Of a DNA stretch of 64,000 bases, positions 1-11,263 are shown piece after piece. The stretch comes from Impatiens glandulifera (lineage: Eukaryota > Streptophyta > Magnoliopsida > Ericales > Balsaminaceae), in the NCBI RefSeq assembly GCF_907164915.1, contig NC_061863.1:40397382-40461381 (forward strand), read 5' to 3'. The position numbers and the translations under genes were made by a program. Within the stretch, counting starts at the first letter, position 1. Each line of letters begins with the position of its first letter. The notes below the pieces were generated by a model. The model did not search any database and had not been told where the DNA came from. It worked only from the letters and a program-made list of their open reading frames with translations.

Positions 1-1556
1 CTTTATTTGAAGAACTTGATGCACAAGATATCAGCCGGACTAGAGATGTATACAGGTAAGTTTTACTTTGGGCTTATGCTTAGAATTGTTCTAAATTCTT
101 CTAAAGGAATTTTATTAAGATGAGTGACAGAGAAAGGGAATTTGGTGAGGGAATAACTTGGCATCACCTTCATTGGTTGGAAAATGTAAAAGTGGGAGAA
201 AAAAGAGAAAATAGAGAAATTATTTGATTTTTTCATCGAATAAGATTATGTCAAGTCATTCCCTCACCTAATCATTTCTCTTTTATTAATGAAAGTCAAT
301 TTTGCAGGGAATGTCTTAATTTAATTCCACATGCAAAGTTTTCGTTTTCTAAAATTTGGTTAATGGCTGCTAAGTTTGAAATAAGGCAACTCAACCTGAA
401 AGCTGCCAGACAAATCCTTGGAAACGCCATTGGAAGATGCCCGAAACATAAAGTGAGTAAGCATCCATTTGATTTGTATCATTTATAAAACATACTTAGC
501 TTGGTTGGTTGATTGTTAAAGTGATTGGGGTGGGATAACCCATGCATTTAGGAGCTTAGAATTTTGATATGAATTTGCATTTTCCCGGAAACAGATATTC
601 AACAAGTACATCGAGATAGAACTAAACCTTGGAAACATTGATCGATGTCGAAAGCTATATGAAAAGTATTTGGAATGGTCCCCCGAGAATTGCTACGGTT
701 GGATAAAGTATGCAGAGCTAGAGAAAGACCTAATTGAAACCGAGAGGGCTAGAGCTATCTTTGAGCTTGCAATTGCTCAACCAGCTCTCGATATGCCTGA
801 AGCTCTATGGAAGGTAAATAATAAATTCCTTGTTCTTTTTTGAAACTTGAAAGTCATATATAGTATAATATACTAATTTTTGTGTATCACTTGTATGCAG
901 AAATACATTGACTATGAAATATCACAAGCAGAATTTCAAAGAGCTAGAGAACTGTACGAGAGGCTTTTGGATAGAACAAAACATGTTAAGGTTTGGATTA
1001 GTTATGCTGAATTTGAGGCTTCTGCTGTGGAAAACCTGGACTCAGCCAAATGCCTTGAACGGAGGAGAGGTAAGCAACAAACAAACAAACAAACCAACCA
1101 ATGCTGAATTGTGTGTTTTGTTGGTTTATATTTATATATCTTCCCTTGGAATTTTCAGGAATATTTGAGAGAGCCATAAACCATTTTAGAACCTCAGCCC
1201 CGGAACTGAAAGAAGAGAGAGCTATGCTGTTGGAGAAGTGGTTGGTTGTTGAACGCAAATTTGGAGATTTGGGCGATGAGAGTTTAGTCCGTTCGAAGAT
1301 GCCCAAGAAACTAAAGAGGAGACGGCAGATAGGAGCGGAGGATGGTCTCGAAGGGTATGTGTTTGTTTTGTTTTGTTTTTGCTTGTTCTCGGTAGAAGAT
1401 ATGAGGAATAATATTGGTTTAAAAATGAACAGATACGAAGAATACATTGACTATTTGTTCCCAGAAGAAACACAAGCACCAACTCTGAAGATTCTTGAAG
1501 CTGCGTACAAATGGAAAAAGCAGAAGCAGTCAGCCAACGATGAAGAAGAAGATTAG
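1..1556 (+). CDS. CRNKL1/CLF1-like: Crooked-neck-like splicing factor, 3' exons (copy 1, 5' partial)
   Basis: HAT-repeat scaffold protein of the NineTeen-complex-associated spliceosome (Crooked neck, Clf1/Syf3 family), acting in nuclear pre-mRNA splicing. Six exons are visible: <1-55, 308-452, 595-813, 901-1069, 1159-1354 and 1433-1556, each with GT/AG borders and an open frame. Recognisable family blocks are the stretch around [18 protein letters not shown], the segment [19 protein letters not shown], the [20 protein letters not shown] block, and the C-terminal [11 protein letters not shown] followed by an [12 protein letters not shown] tail and an acidic end. The spacer before [20 protein letters not shown] is shorter than is usual for the family but stays in frame. 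The start lies upstream of the window. A Copia element inserted about 90 bp past the stop separates it from its downstream neighbour. Confidence 0.88.
129..281. mobile_element. MITE in CRN intron (copy 1)
   Basis: A short AT-rich segment bounded by imperfect inverted repeats: left arm AGAGAAAGGGAATTTGGTGA, and the right arm reads AGAGAAATGATTAGGTGAGG on the opposite strand. It lies within the intron between exons ending at 55 and starting at 308. The same element sits in the equivalent intron at 23,173-23,316 and 60,892-61,035, and again outside the gene at 59,161-59,291, so it is mobile and not merely intronic sequence. Superfamily not assigned; no clear target duplication was seen. Confidence 0.6.
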
Positions 1557-1645
1557 TTCCCTGTTTCTTTCTTTTTTTAATGTTTTGTGATCACCGTGAA
1601 TCTCTGTAATTGACCATGTTGTACTAAAGGGCAGTTGTTTCTTTA

Positions 1646-1880
1646 AGAAAGAAATAAAATATAGATAGAATTATTTTAGCCGTAAATAAGTTTTGGCTAT
1701 TTTCCTTGATGAGAATGTGTGGTTACAATACATGATTAAATACATAATATAATGATCAATAAATATACATACATTAATCAATGCGACCTTTGATATACTC
1801 AAGTAAAGTAACTACAGATAAATTAACTCTTGTGATTAATTTCTGTTGTTGATACCGATGAAGAGTTTTGTTGTTTAACA
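1646..1880 (-). repeat. Copia 3' LTR
   Basis: 235-bp direct repeat of 6262-6496 with one mismatch. On the coding strand it starts TGTTAAACAACAAAACTC and is preceded by a purine-rich polypurine tract (about 1881-1892). The polyprotein frame runs into this LTR and stops at 1823-1825. Confidence 0.95.
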
Positions 1881-4800
1881 TCCTCCCGCAAGCGAAACGG
1901 TGTTGCACAGACTGTGAGCTTGTCACGAAAAAGTGAAAAGCATTTAGATGAAAGACCTTTAGTAAGGATATCTGCAATCTGATCACGAGTTGATATGTAT
2001 TGAATGATAAGTGTCTTACGAGCAACACGTTCACGAACAAAATGAAAATCAATCTCATTGTGTTTGGTACGAGCATGAAAGACAGGGTTTGCAGAGAGAA
2101 ATGCAGCACCAATGTTGTCACACCATAGAATAGGAGGACGATTCAGATTGACGTGAAGTTCTCCTAGAAGAGATTGGAGCCAACAAAGTTCAGCAGTAGC
2201 ATGAGCCAAGGCACGATATTCAGACTCTGTACTAGAACGAGCAACAACCTGTTGCTTTTTGGAATTCCAGGAAATGAGATTGTCTCCAAGAAATACACAA
2301 TATCCAGTGGTGGATCGACGATCATCAGGACATCCGGCCCAATCAGCATCAGAATATGCTGTAAGAGAAAGTTGTGACGATGACCGAATTTGTAATCCAT
2401 GATACGGTGTATGCCGAAGATAACGTAATATTCGTTTTACAGCTGCCCAATGAGTAGTGGTGGGAGAGTGCATAAACTGACACGCTCGATTAACTGCAAA
2501 GGCGAGCTCAGGACGTGTGAGAGTAAGATATTGAAGAGCGCCAACAATACTTCGATAGAGAAGTGGGTCACTCAAGGGTTCACCATCATGTTTGGAAAGA
2601 GAAGACCCAGTGGCAACAGGAGTGTGAAGTGGCTTTGCATCCACCATATTAGCTCTCTTAAGGATTGTGGAAATATAATTAACTTGACTAAGAAACAAAC
2701 CGGTGGGAGTTCGAGTAGCTTCAACTTCAAGAAAATAATGAATATCACCCATGTCTTTAATAGGAAATAGTTTACACAGTTTAGATATCGTAGACATAAG
2801 ATGGGGTGAAGAGTTTCCCGTAAATATAATATCATCCACATAAACTAGTAGATAAGCCAAAATATCGCCTTTGTGATAAATAAAAAGCGATGTATCGGAT
2901 TTGGATTCAATAAAGCCAATGGATAATAAAGCCCTACATAATGTGGAGTGCCAAGTACGCGGGGCTTGCTTTAGTCCATAAATGGCCTTTTGTAGACGAC
3001 ATACATGATGTGGAAAATCAGGATGTATAAATCCAGGCGGTTGAGCCATATAAACTTCTTCAAGTAATGTGCCATGAAGAAAAGCATTACTCACATCAAG
3101 TTGGTGGATAGGCCACTGTCGTGTAACAGCGAGTGAGAGAATGGTTCGGATAGTAGTTGGTTTGACAACCGGACTAAAGGTTTCCTCATAATCAATTCCA
3201 GATTGTTGATGAAAACCTTTTGCAACAAGTCGTGCTTTGTGTCGTTCAATTGACCCATCAATTTTCCGTTTAAGTTTAAAAACCCATTTGCATCCAACCA
3301 CATTGCGAGCCTGAGTTCGCGGAACAAGAGTCCATGTGTTGTTCTGTAGTAGTGAATTATACTCAGATGTCATGGCAGCCCTCCAAGCAGGGTCTTTATT
3401 AGCCGATGAAACACATGTAGGTTCAACACTAGAGGCAAAGTTAATATTTAAGGAATGAATCCGGTTTTTGGCTCGAGTGACCATGGGATGAATGGAGCAT
3501 GTAGGGGCACGAACAGGTGAAGTACGAGGAAGAGGATTTCTAGGAATAGGTGTGGATTCAACCAATGTGGGAGTAGATGAGTTAGAAAAAGATTGAGGTG
3601 GGGTAGTGATTGGATTAATTGGATTATTAGGAGGGACAGATGTGGTAGGTGTGGTAGGTGTGGTTGGTTGTGCAGTAATAACGGTTGAGGTTGTAGATGG
3701 AACAGAATATGTGAGGATAGATAACGATGGTTGTTGGGTTGTGTGAGTAGGTGCCGAAGGTGATATTGTAGAAAAGGGAAATATTTGTTCATTGAAGGTA
3801 ACATGTCGAGAGATGTATATACGACCGGTTGGTAGGTGGAGACATTTATAGCCTTTGTGAACCGAGCTATACCCAAGAAAAATACATCGGGTGGACCGAA
3901 AATCCATCTTGTGTTGGTTGTAGGGTCTTATAAGAGGGTAACAAGCACACCCAAAAGTCTTCAAAGAAATATAGTCAGGCACACACCGAAATAATATTTC
4001 ATATGGAGAGCGATGATCTAGAGAAGGTGATGGTTGTCGGTTGATAAGATATATTGCAGTGAGAGACGCATCATCCCAATATTGAGGAGGTACTGATGCA
4101 TGTGCCCTTAAGGTGAGGCTAATCTCAGTGATATGCCGTAATTTTCGTTCAGCAACTCCATTTTGTTCGCTCGTATATGGGCACGAGAGTCGGTGCTGTA
4201 TACCATGAAGTTCTGTCAATGAGCCAAGATTACGATATTCTCCACCCCAATCAGTCTGAAGCATTTTTATACTCCGGTTGAATTGGTTTTCAACAAGTGC
4301 CTTAAATTTCACAAATATAGATAACACATCCGATTTCTTTTGAAGTGGGTATAACCACGTATACCGACTATAATCATCAACAAAAATAACCATATAACGA
4401 AAACCATTTGTAGAGAAAACGGGAGCCGGTCCCCAAACATCAGAATGAATTAAATCAAGTGGAGCAAAAGTTTTTGATATAGAAATTGGAAAAGGTAATT
4501 TGTGAGCTTTTCCAATCTGACATGCTTCACAAACATTAAAGTTCTTGTTTCCTAACATAGGTAACTGAAAATGAGAAATAACATAAGATGTGGTGGCAGC
4601 ACAAGGGTGTCCAAAACGATGATGCCAAGTAGACGCTGAAGCTCGAGAGGTTGTAAGAGCATGTTTAGGGATTGTTGATGGAGAAATATAGTATAACCCG
4701 TCTTTAAGTCTGCCTCATGAACTTCCATCTTCGTAGAGCGATCCTTTACCAAACAGTAAGAAGGATGAAATTCAAAGAATACATTATTATCAGCGGTAAA

Positions 4801-6216
4801 TCGAGCAACACTCATCAAATTCTTGACAATTTGTGGAACATGCAAAATATTCCGTAGATGTAGAGTTTGATTTCCACTATTAATAATAGAATTGCCAATG
4901 TGAGATATGGATAGAGGGTTACCGTTACCAACTGAAATCCGTTCAGTACCTTGATATGCCGAGTGAGTTTGGAGATTTTCTAAGTCAGCCGTAATATGAT
5001 CAGTAGCACCCGAGTCTGGATACCAAGCAGGATCTGAGATCACTGATGGGCTGGCCATCATAGCTGCAGGCGGAGCCGAAGGTTGAAAGTTATGATCAAA
5101 CCTACGCCGACAAGTATTGACAAGATGCCCAATACCATTACAAAGTTGACATTGTTGGTGAGAGCGACAATTATTCGATGAATGTCCAATTCGATCACAA
5201 TTGGTACATTTCGGACGTTGATTACCACCATTATTATTTCTACGACGGTTCCCGTCACGAGAAAATAAATTGTTTCCAAATTGAAGATTATTGGGCCCAT
5301 AATTCGATCCAACTCGACTCGAATTATTATTTATGTTATTGTTGGACCTATATAAAGGCGTCCCGCTCCAGCATCCACCGGACTCGGACTCAGGTCCATT
5401 GACATAAGAATTTTTAGCCATATAATATTCAGAGGATCCTGAATTTGATCCCCTTCCTCGCGGCGATGGATTCCCGCGAGAGTTTCTTCCACCTCCTCTA
5501 TGTCGTCCGAAAGCAATATTGGCTGAGGCATTGTTGGCAACAGAATGTGCCAGTTCTAGCCGTTGTTCGTGGTTGAGCAGAAGTCCAGTGAGTTCCTCGA
5601 CACTCATCGGTTCGAAACGGGTGGTTACAGCAACCACTAAGGCCTCGTATTCTGGTCCAAGGCCACTCAAGGTATGAGTGAACAAATCGAGTTCAGAAAC
5701 TCTCTCACCAATTGCTGCAAGCGAATCTGCTATAGATTTTATAGATTGAAGGTATTCATTCATTGATTTATTACCTTTCTTCTGAGTCTGGAGTTGTAGT
5801 CGCAACTGAACCAAACGAGCTCTAGATTGTGTTGCGAACATTCTTTCAAGTGTAGCCCAAAGACGCGAAGAGGTCTCACATGCGTCGCCAACAACTTGAG
5901 CAAGAATGGAATCTGATAAGGTAGAGAGGAGCCAACTTATGATTCGCTGATCTTTCTCCTCTCATGCTTCAAACTCAGGATTTGCGACGACGGTGGGTTT
6001 CTCTTCGTCATCGTCAACAACAGTTTCTTCGTCCTGTACAGAAGTAATCGTTGCACAGGGGGCTGGGTGGGATTCAGTAACAAATCGGAAAAGACGGTTG
6101 CCTTTAAGAACCGGTATAACTTGACTTTTCCAGATTACAAAGTTGTGCTGATCAAGTTTAACAGAGATCGATTGAAGAAAGTTAGGAAACAACTGATTTT
6201 TGTTTGAATCAGCCAT
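1823..6216 (-). pseudogene. Copia gag-pol polyprotein, interrupted by one stop and one frameshift
   Basis: Read on the minus strand from the ATG at 6216. Gag N-terminus (6216-5965) ends at an in-frame TGA (5962-5964); the same frame reopens and continues to about 4715. It includes a UBN2-type gag segment, two CCHC zinc knuckles (CTNCDRIGHSSNNC and CQLCNGIGHLVNTC), and the aspartic protease motif WYPDSGATDHIT. Near 4712-4715 a small deletion shifts the frame. Pol continues from there to 1823 with the integrase HHCC and core (HSDVWGP, FVDDYSRYTW, YTSEQNGVAER), reverse transcriptase (GCKWVFKLK, LDVSNAFLHG, YVDDIIFTG) and RNase H (YSDADWAGCPDDRRSTTGYC, SSTESEYRAL). Domain order PR-INT-RT-RH is that of Copia. 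Every domain is recognisable, so only the two lesions keep it from being a full polyprotein. Confidence 0.93.
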
Positions 6217-6249
6217 AGGATCGAAAAAGAAAGGAGTAGTCCAAGAGAT

Positions 6250-6261
6250 GCTCTGATACCA
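6250..6261 (-). other. Copia primer binding site (tRNA-iMet type)
   Basis: The minus strand reads TGGTATCAGAGC immediately inside the 5' LTR. This is complementary to the 3' end of plant initiator tRNA-Met, the usual minus-strand primer of plant Copia elements, and it fixes element orientation and LTR boundary. Confidence 0.93.
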
Positions 6262-6496
6262 AGAAAGAAATAAAATATAGATAGAATTATTTTAGCCGTA
6301 AATAAGTTTTGGCTATTTTCCTTGATGAGAATGTGTGGTTACAATACATGATTAAATACATAATATAATGATCAATAAATATACATACATTAATCAATGC
6401 GACCTTTGATATACTCAAGTAAAATAACTACAGATAAATTAACTCTTGTGATTAATTTCTGTTGTTGATACCGATGAAGAGTTTTGTTGTTTAACA
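6262..6496 (-). repeat. Copia 5' LTR
   Basis: 235-bp LTR, partner of 1646-1880. It is upstream of the primer binding site on the coding strand and should carry the promoter. It is followed by target duplication CTTTA at 6497-6501, after which sequence rejoins the empty site seen in the other units. Confidence 0.95.
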
Positions 6497-6692
6497 CTTT
6501 ATAAGTGAAAATTCTTTTATCCTCAATTATTTGAAAGTTGCAATAGTTGTATTTAAAACAATCTGTTACCTACTTCAAATCATATATCATTATTTAGGGA
6601 ATCCAGCTCAGTTGTGTTTGAAGATAATTATTTATTTAAGTTGTATTTGTTTGAGATAGAAGTGAATATTACATTCATTATTTAAACCTGAC

Positions 6693-7728
6693 CTTAACAG
6701 AATTGGGAACCAATCCTTTGTATAAAGCACCAATGCCCTCGTATTGAACTAACTGTCTTTCGGAAAGCATCAATCATACCCTTATATTCCAATGGTGCAA
6801 CTTTTTCCATTCCATCCCCGCCTGTCACGACTGATGCAGCCCCTTTCCAACCGACCATCTGCATCCTTCTTCGGATGACATCTAGAGGATAAGCATAGGT
6901 CTGGCCAACCGTACCAGCAGCTGCTCCACATGCAAGCTTTGTTGTGACGCTCAACTCAGACTCCTCAACTAGTCCGAATGGTCTAGCTTTGATCAACCAG
7001 TCCTTTAGAGATTCATAAATCACATCACTTGCCACTTGAAGAGAATAGTTTAATATGTTCCAAAATAAACTATAAAAATCTTCTAGGAGCTTAAGATCAT
7101 ATAACATGAAGAAATCTAGTTCAAATTATTGCATATAAAAGGGGTATATAAATTGAAGATGAACCAAAGAGAGGCAACATACTTAGATGCTTCCTCATAG
7201 CTAAAGAACTTGACTGCTGAGTTGGGGACTATGCGGGCACAATTAGTGCCATTGCCTAATTGAATAGTCCACGAAAACCCTCAGTTCTCCATATATATAT
7301 TTCAAACCTTGAATTGTTCCATTGTATTTTATACTATGAGGATTCTGAACCTGCAAAATTTTCCAATACAAAACATAAACTATTCTACTACATGAAAAAG
7401 ACTACAAAACACCCTATCTTTCTGCAATTGCAGACAGCAGCTCAGATGACAGAGTAAAAGGAAATACAATGTTTCATTATGTAATAGTGTTCTGAATGTC
7501 TATATATGCATCAAACATGTCTATTATTATATTGCTTTGAATGTTTCATTTGTCTAAAATGTTTCACTATATCCATCACTCCAACCATAAATAATCTCGA
7601 GAAATAAAATAGTTGGAAGATGAATCGTGAACCTTTGCATGCTAGCTAGTTAACTCGAGGAAGCCAAGGAAAACTTGATACGCATTTTTTTTACCTGGAG
7701 AAGAATCTTTAGACGCTTCAAAGGTGCA
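6693..7728 (-). pseudogene. ADNT1-like: ADNT1-like mitochondrial adenine nucleotide carrier, broken (copy 1)
   Basis: Remnants of a mitochondrial carrier family (SLC25) gene on the minus strand. Exon pieces: about 7728-7695 (APLKRLKILLQ), 7350-7183 (VQNPHSIKYNGTIQGLK, then a GNGTNCARIVPNSAVKFFSY block) and about 7019-6693 (YESLKDWLIKARPFGLVEES, carrier signature AYPLDVIRRRMQMVGW, LEYKGMIDAFRKT). The wording is closest to plant ADNT1, which exchanges AMP/ADP/ATP across the inner membrane. Lesions: extra bases at about 7287 and 7258 shift the frame, another shift near 6760 garbles the end of the last exon, the repeat-2 exon (GLNFAVYE part) is missing, and the terminal exon is absent. The same lesions occur in unit 3, so decay preceded that duplication. 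Confidence 0.85.
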
Positions 7729-7744
7729 TTTTTTTGGTCTATAA

Positions 7745-8160
7745 GCCTATAGCTGGTGGTGCCCCATTTATGTTGTGCACTAGTTGCTTTGAATTGTTGA
7801 AGTTGCCTTGAAAGGGTGTCATGAATGTCAGAAATGAACAACAACTCTGCTGTGGAGGAAACTGTTCTGCTATATTTTTTTATCAGAATCGAGAAGAACA
7901 AGATTGTTCCCATTCCTAAAGCAACCAATCAGGTTTCGAATGAAGTTGGTATATCAGGGACAAACTTACAGACTTATAACCATCAAAGATTTGGTACCAA
8001 AGAGTCTTGTTCCATTGATTTTGATAATTCTAGTTTCGATTTCCACTTCACAGTCGCTGAATCCAATATAGTGTCAGTGGGAAAGAGTGAATTTGGTAAT
8101 CAGGAGTGGGCCCATGTGAGAAGGAAGGGTGAGAAGCGAAGGTAGCGAAGATTTCCTCGC
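7745..8160 (+). other. Unidentified 0.4 kb segment with 106-codon ORF (7825-8145)
   Basis: A less AT-rich block starting beside the carrier breakpoint and ending near 8160. It has an open frame of 106 codons rich in Asn and Ser (contains NEVGISGTNLQTYNHQRFG), of no family I recognise. The same block recurs at 45,097-45,485 and 63,680-64,000. In the 45 kb copy 25 bases are missing between two ATCAG repeats, which shifts the frame, so protein function is doubtful. It may be an exon of a lost host gene or part of a transposon. Confidence 0.35.
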
Positions 8161-8493
8161 CCAGGATCCCTGTCCTTCATGTAAACCCCCAAACCCACCC
8201 ATGAGAAGACCGCTTACCTGTCATGGAAATACACTTACTCATTAAGTTAGATTTGTTTATATTATCTAGATTTAGGCCGTTAGTTTAGATTATTTGTTTG
8301 GCGGTTTGATTTAGATTTGTTATTGTTTAGATTAGATTTACGTTAGTTTGTTAAATATATATGATTTTGTTAGATTTTGTTAAATGAATGATATATTTTG
8401 GTTATTGTGTTTGATTTAAGTTATATCAGATTTGGATTACGGTAATTTTGTTTGAGTAATATATATATGAAATGCATTTAGGATGGGTGAGTC
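8161..8493. other. AT-rich spacer
   Basis: After a short GC-richer stretch to about 8225 the sequence is T-rich with repeated TTAGATT / GTTTAGATT runs. No coding or RNA feature seen. Conserved at 45,486-45,833. Confidence 0.5.
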
Positions 8494-8730
8494 ATGGATG
8501 AGTATTCGGCGTACACCAGAGAAACTGTCCCGGCACGTGAGGAAGATGTGAGAAAAATGATGCTGGAATTGGAGCAAATCCAATTGAGGGATGCAGACCA
8601 AATGCTTACTGAAATTAAAGCGGACAAGGCAGAAATGGCGCAAAAATTGGAGAATCTCGAACAGCAACTTGAATTGTTGATGAGGCAGAATCAACCACTC
8701 CCTCCTCCCCTCACATCTAATAATTTCTAG
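8494..8730 (+). CDS. Small coiled-coil ORF, probably transposon-derived exon
   Basis: 78 codons from MDEYSAYTRE to a TAG. The central part (about residues 15-68) is a highly charged heptad-type helix with leucine, glutamine and glutamate (KMMLELEQIQ, ENLEQQLELLMRQ), ending in PLPPPL. The protein is identical in the copy at 45,834-46,070. It lies upstream of En/Spm-type exons and a hairpin minisatellite, which suggests the C-terminal coiled coil of a plant En/Spm (Ptta) protein. That origin is inference; no catalytic motif is present. Confidence 0.4.
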   Translation: MDEYSAYTRETVPAREEDVRKMMLELEQIQLRDADQMLTEIKADKAEMAQKLENLEQQLELLMRQNQPLPPPLTSNNF

Positions 8731-8944
8731 ATTATATTGTTTGATTAATTATGTATTATCTTTTCTGTACGAATGATTACATTTTTGTGTGTTTTTCTTT
8801 CATAATTATGAATTATTATTATCTTTTGGTTTGGTTTATTAATGTTATTAGGGTTTCTTTTCATTTATTTATTAGATTGCCTTTATTTGATAAAATTATA
8901 GAACATGGTATATTTTTAACAAAAAAAAGAGGGGTAATCTCGAA

Positions 8945-11205
8945 GGTTTTCAAATAAACCTTTGGTTTTAAAAAAAATTCGAAAGGTCAAAACCTAAGAT
9001 TTATTTGAAAACTTTCGGTTTTGTCCATTGATTAAAAAAGCAGAAAAAATTCTAAGTGTTGGGAAGGGTCAAAACCAAAGATTTTTAAATAAACCTTCGG
9101 TTTTGTCCATTGATTAAAAAAGCTGAAAAATTTCTAAGTGTTGGGTATGGATCAAAACCGAAGGTTTTCAAATAAACCTTCGGTTTTGTCCATTGATTAA
9201 AAAAAGCAGAAAAAATTCTAATTGTTGGGAAGGGTCAAAGCCGAAGGTTTTCAAATAAACCTTCAGTTTTGTCCATTGTTTTAAAAAATTAGAAAAAATT
9301 ATAAGTGTTGAAAAGGGTCAAAACCGAAGGTTTTCAAATAAACCTTCGGTTTTGTCCATTGATTAAAAAAAGCAGAAAAAATTCTAAGTGTTGGGAAGGG
9401 TCAAAACCGAAGGTTTTCAAATAAACCTTCGGTTTTGTCCATTGATTAAAAAAAGCAGAAAAAATTATAACTGTTGGGAATGGTCAAAATCGAAGGTTTT
9501 CAAATAAACCTTCGGTTTTGTCCATTGATTAAAAAAAGCAGAAAAAATTCTAAGTGTTGGGAAGGTTCAAAACCGAAGGTTTTCAAATAAATCTTCGGTT
9601 TTGTCCATTGATTAAAAAAAGCAAAAAAAATTATAAGTGTTGGGAAGGGTCAAAACCGAAGGTTTTCAAATAAACCTTCGGTTCTGTCCATTGATTAAAA
9701 AAAGCAGAAAAAATTCTAAGTGTTGGGAAGGGTCAAAACCGAAGGTTTTCAAATAAACCTTCGGTTTTGTCCATTGATTAAAAAAACAGAAAAAATTCAA
9801 AGGTCTTGTTCTCTTTGGGTTTTTTAAAAAACCCATCCCAAAACAATTTTCCAATCAATCACTTCTCAACAATCATATCACTCATTTCATTAACCAAAAT
9901 ACTAAAATACCCTCTATTTTAAATTATTATTTTTTATTTTATTCATATATATCAATACCCTTTAAGTCTTTTTACCAAAAATAATCATCACTTCCTCAAA
10001 ATCATCACCAATCATTACTTTTTTCCCTCTCTAGGTTTTTTCAAAAACCCCAATCCGAAAAAGGCCTAAGTGTTGTAAAGGGTCAAAACCGAAGGTTTTC
10101 AAATAAACCTTCAGTTTTGTCCATTGATTAAAAAAAGCAGAAAAAATTCTAAGTGTTGGGAAGGGTCAAAACCGAAGGTTTTCAAATAAACCTTCGGTTT
10201 TGTCCATTGATTAAAAAAAGTATAAAAATTTCTAAGTGTTGAGAATTGTCAAAACCAAAGGTTTTCAAATAAACCTTCGGTTTTGTCCATTGATTAAAAA
10301 AAGCAGAAAAAATTATAACTGTTGGGAATGGTCAAAATCGAAAGTTTTCAAATAAACCTTCGGTTTTGTCCATTGATTAAAAAAAGCAGAAAAAATTCTA
10401 AGTGTTGGGAAGGTTCAAAACCGAAGGTTTTCAAATAAATCTTCGGTTTTGTCCATTGATTAAACAAAGCAAAAAAAATTATAAGTGTTGGGAAGGGTCA
10501 AAACCGAAGGTTTTTAAATAAACCTTCGGTTTTGTCCATTGATTAAAAAAAGCAGAAAAAATTCTAAGTGTTGGGAAGGGTCAAAACCGAAGGTTTTCAA
10601 ATAAACCTTCGATTTTGTCCATTGATTAAAAAAACAGAAAAAATTCTAAGTGTTGTAAAGGGTCAAAACCGAAGGTTTTCAAATAAACCTTCAGTTTTGT
10701 CCATTGATTAAAAAAAGCAGAAAAAATTCTAAGTGTTGGGAAGGTTCAAAACCGAAGGTTTTCAAATAAATCTTCGGTTTTGTCCATTGATTAAACAAAG
10801 CAAAAAAAATTATAAGTGTTGGGAAGGGTCAAAACCGAAGGTTTTTAAATAAACCTTCGGTTTTGTCCATTGATTAAAAAAAGCAGAAAAAATTCTAAGT
10901 GTTGGGAAGGGTCAAAACCGAAGGTTTTGAAATAAACCTTCGGTTTTGTCCATTGATTAAAAAAACAGAAAAAATTCTAAGTGTTGTAAAGGGTCAAAAC
11001 CGAAGGTTTTCAAATAAACCTTCAGTTTTGTCCATTGATTAAAAAAAGCAGAAAAAATTCTAAGTGTTGGGAAGGGTCAAAACCGAAGGTTTTCAAATAA
11101 ACCTTCGGTTTTGTCCATTGATTAAGAAAAGTATAAAAATTTCTAAGTGTTGAGAATGGTCAAAACCGAAGGTTTTCAAATAAACCTTCGATTTTGTCCC
11201 TTCCC
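8945..11205. repeat. 83-bp hairpin minisatellite array (copy 1)
   Basis: About two dozen tandem monomers of roughly 83 bp. Each contains the perfect inverted repeat CCGAAGGTTT / AAACCTTCGG around a TCAAAT loop, followed by a TTTTGTCCATTGATT spacer, an A-run, and TTCTAAGTGTTGGGAAGGGT. Variants recur in higher-order blocks (for example 10,480-10,720 is closely repeated at 10,720-10,975). It is interrupted by a foreign insert at about 9799-10,066. The same array at 46,281-48,215 has fewer monomers. Dense short inverted repeats near En/Spm exons resemble the subterminal repeats of CACTA elements. Confidence 0.93.
9799..10066. mobile_element. MITE-like insert inside the minisatellite
   Basis: About 270 bp unrelated to the monomer, ending in imperfect inverted repeats: left AGGTCTTGTTCTCTTTGGGT, and right, read on the other strand, AGGCCTTTTTCGGATTGGGG. 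It interrupts a monomer between AATTC and TAAGTGTTG. Each end also holds an internal palindrome (TTTTTTAAAAAA type). No target duplication is certain. The orthologous insert is at about 47,135-47,408, so it predates the duplication. Confidence 0.6.
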
Positions 11206-11263
11206 AAAAATATTATGTTTAAGGTCAGGACCGAGAGGTTTATTCAAAACTTTCGGAAATACC

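Larger units (their letters stand above)
1646..6496 (-). mobile_element. Ty1/Copia LTR retrotransposon, complete but mutated
   Basis: A 4851-bp element with two 235-bp LTRs (1646-1880 and 6262-6496) differing at a single base (near 1808 versus 6424), flanked by the 5-bp target duplication CTTTA (1641-1645 and 6497-6501). It is transcribed on the minus strand: primer binding site at 6250-6261 and a purine-rich tract beside 1881. The empty site is present in the other two units (near 24,703 and 62,422), so insertion postdates the duplication. The LTR starts with TG but ends in CT, not the usual CA. The polyprotein is interrupted twice. Confidence 0.96.

Noticed and set aside
1001..1447. 149-164-codon minus-strand ORFs opposite the CRN 3' exons
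   Set aside because: They cross true exon-intron borders of CRN and are antisense shadows.
6693..7020. 137-codon ORF as an intact short carrier
   Set aside because: It starts in intronic sequence, lacks most carrier repeats and ends in a frameshifted tail.
8945..11205. Possible CRISPR-like array
   Set aside because: Repeats are continuous monomers with no unique spacers, in a plant nuclear context.
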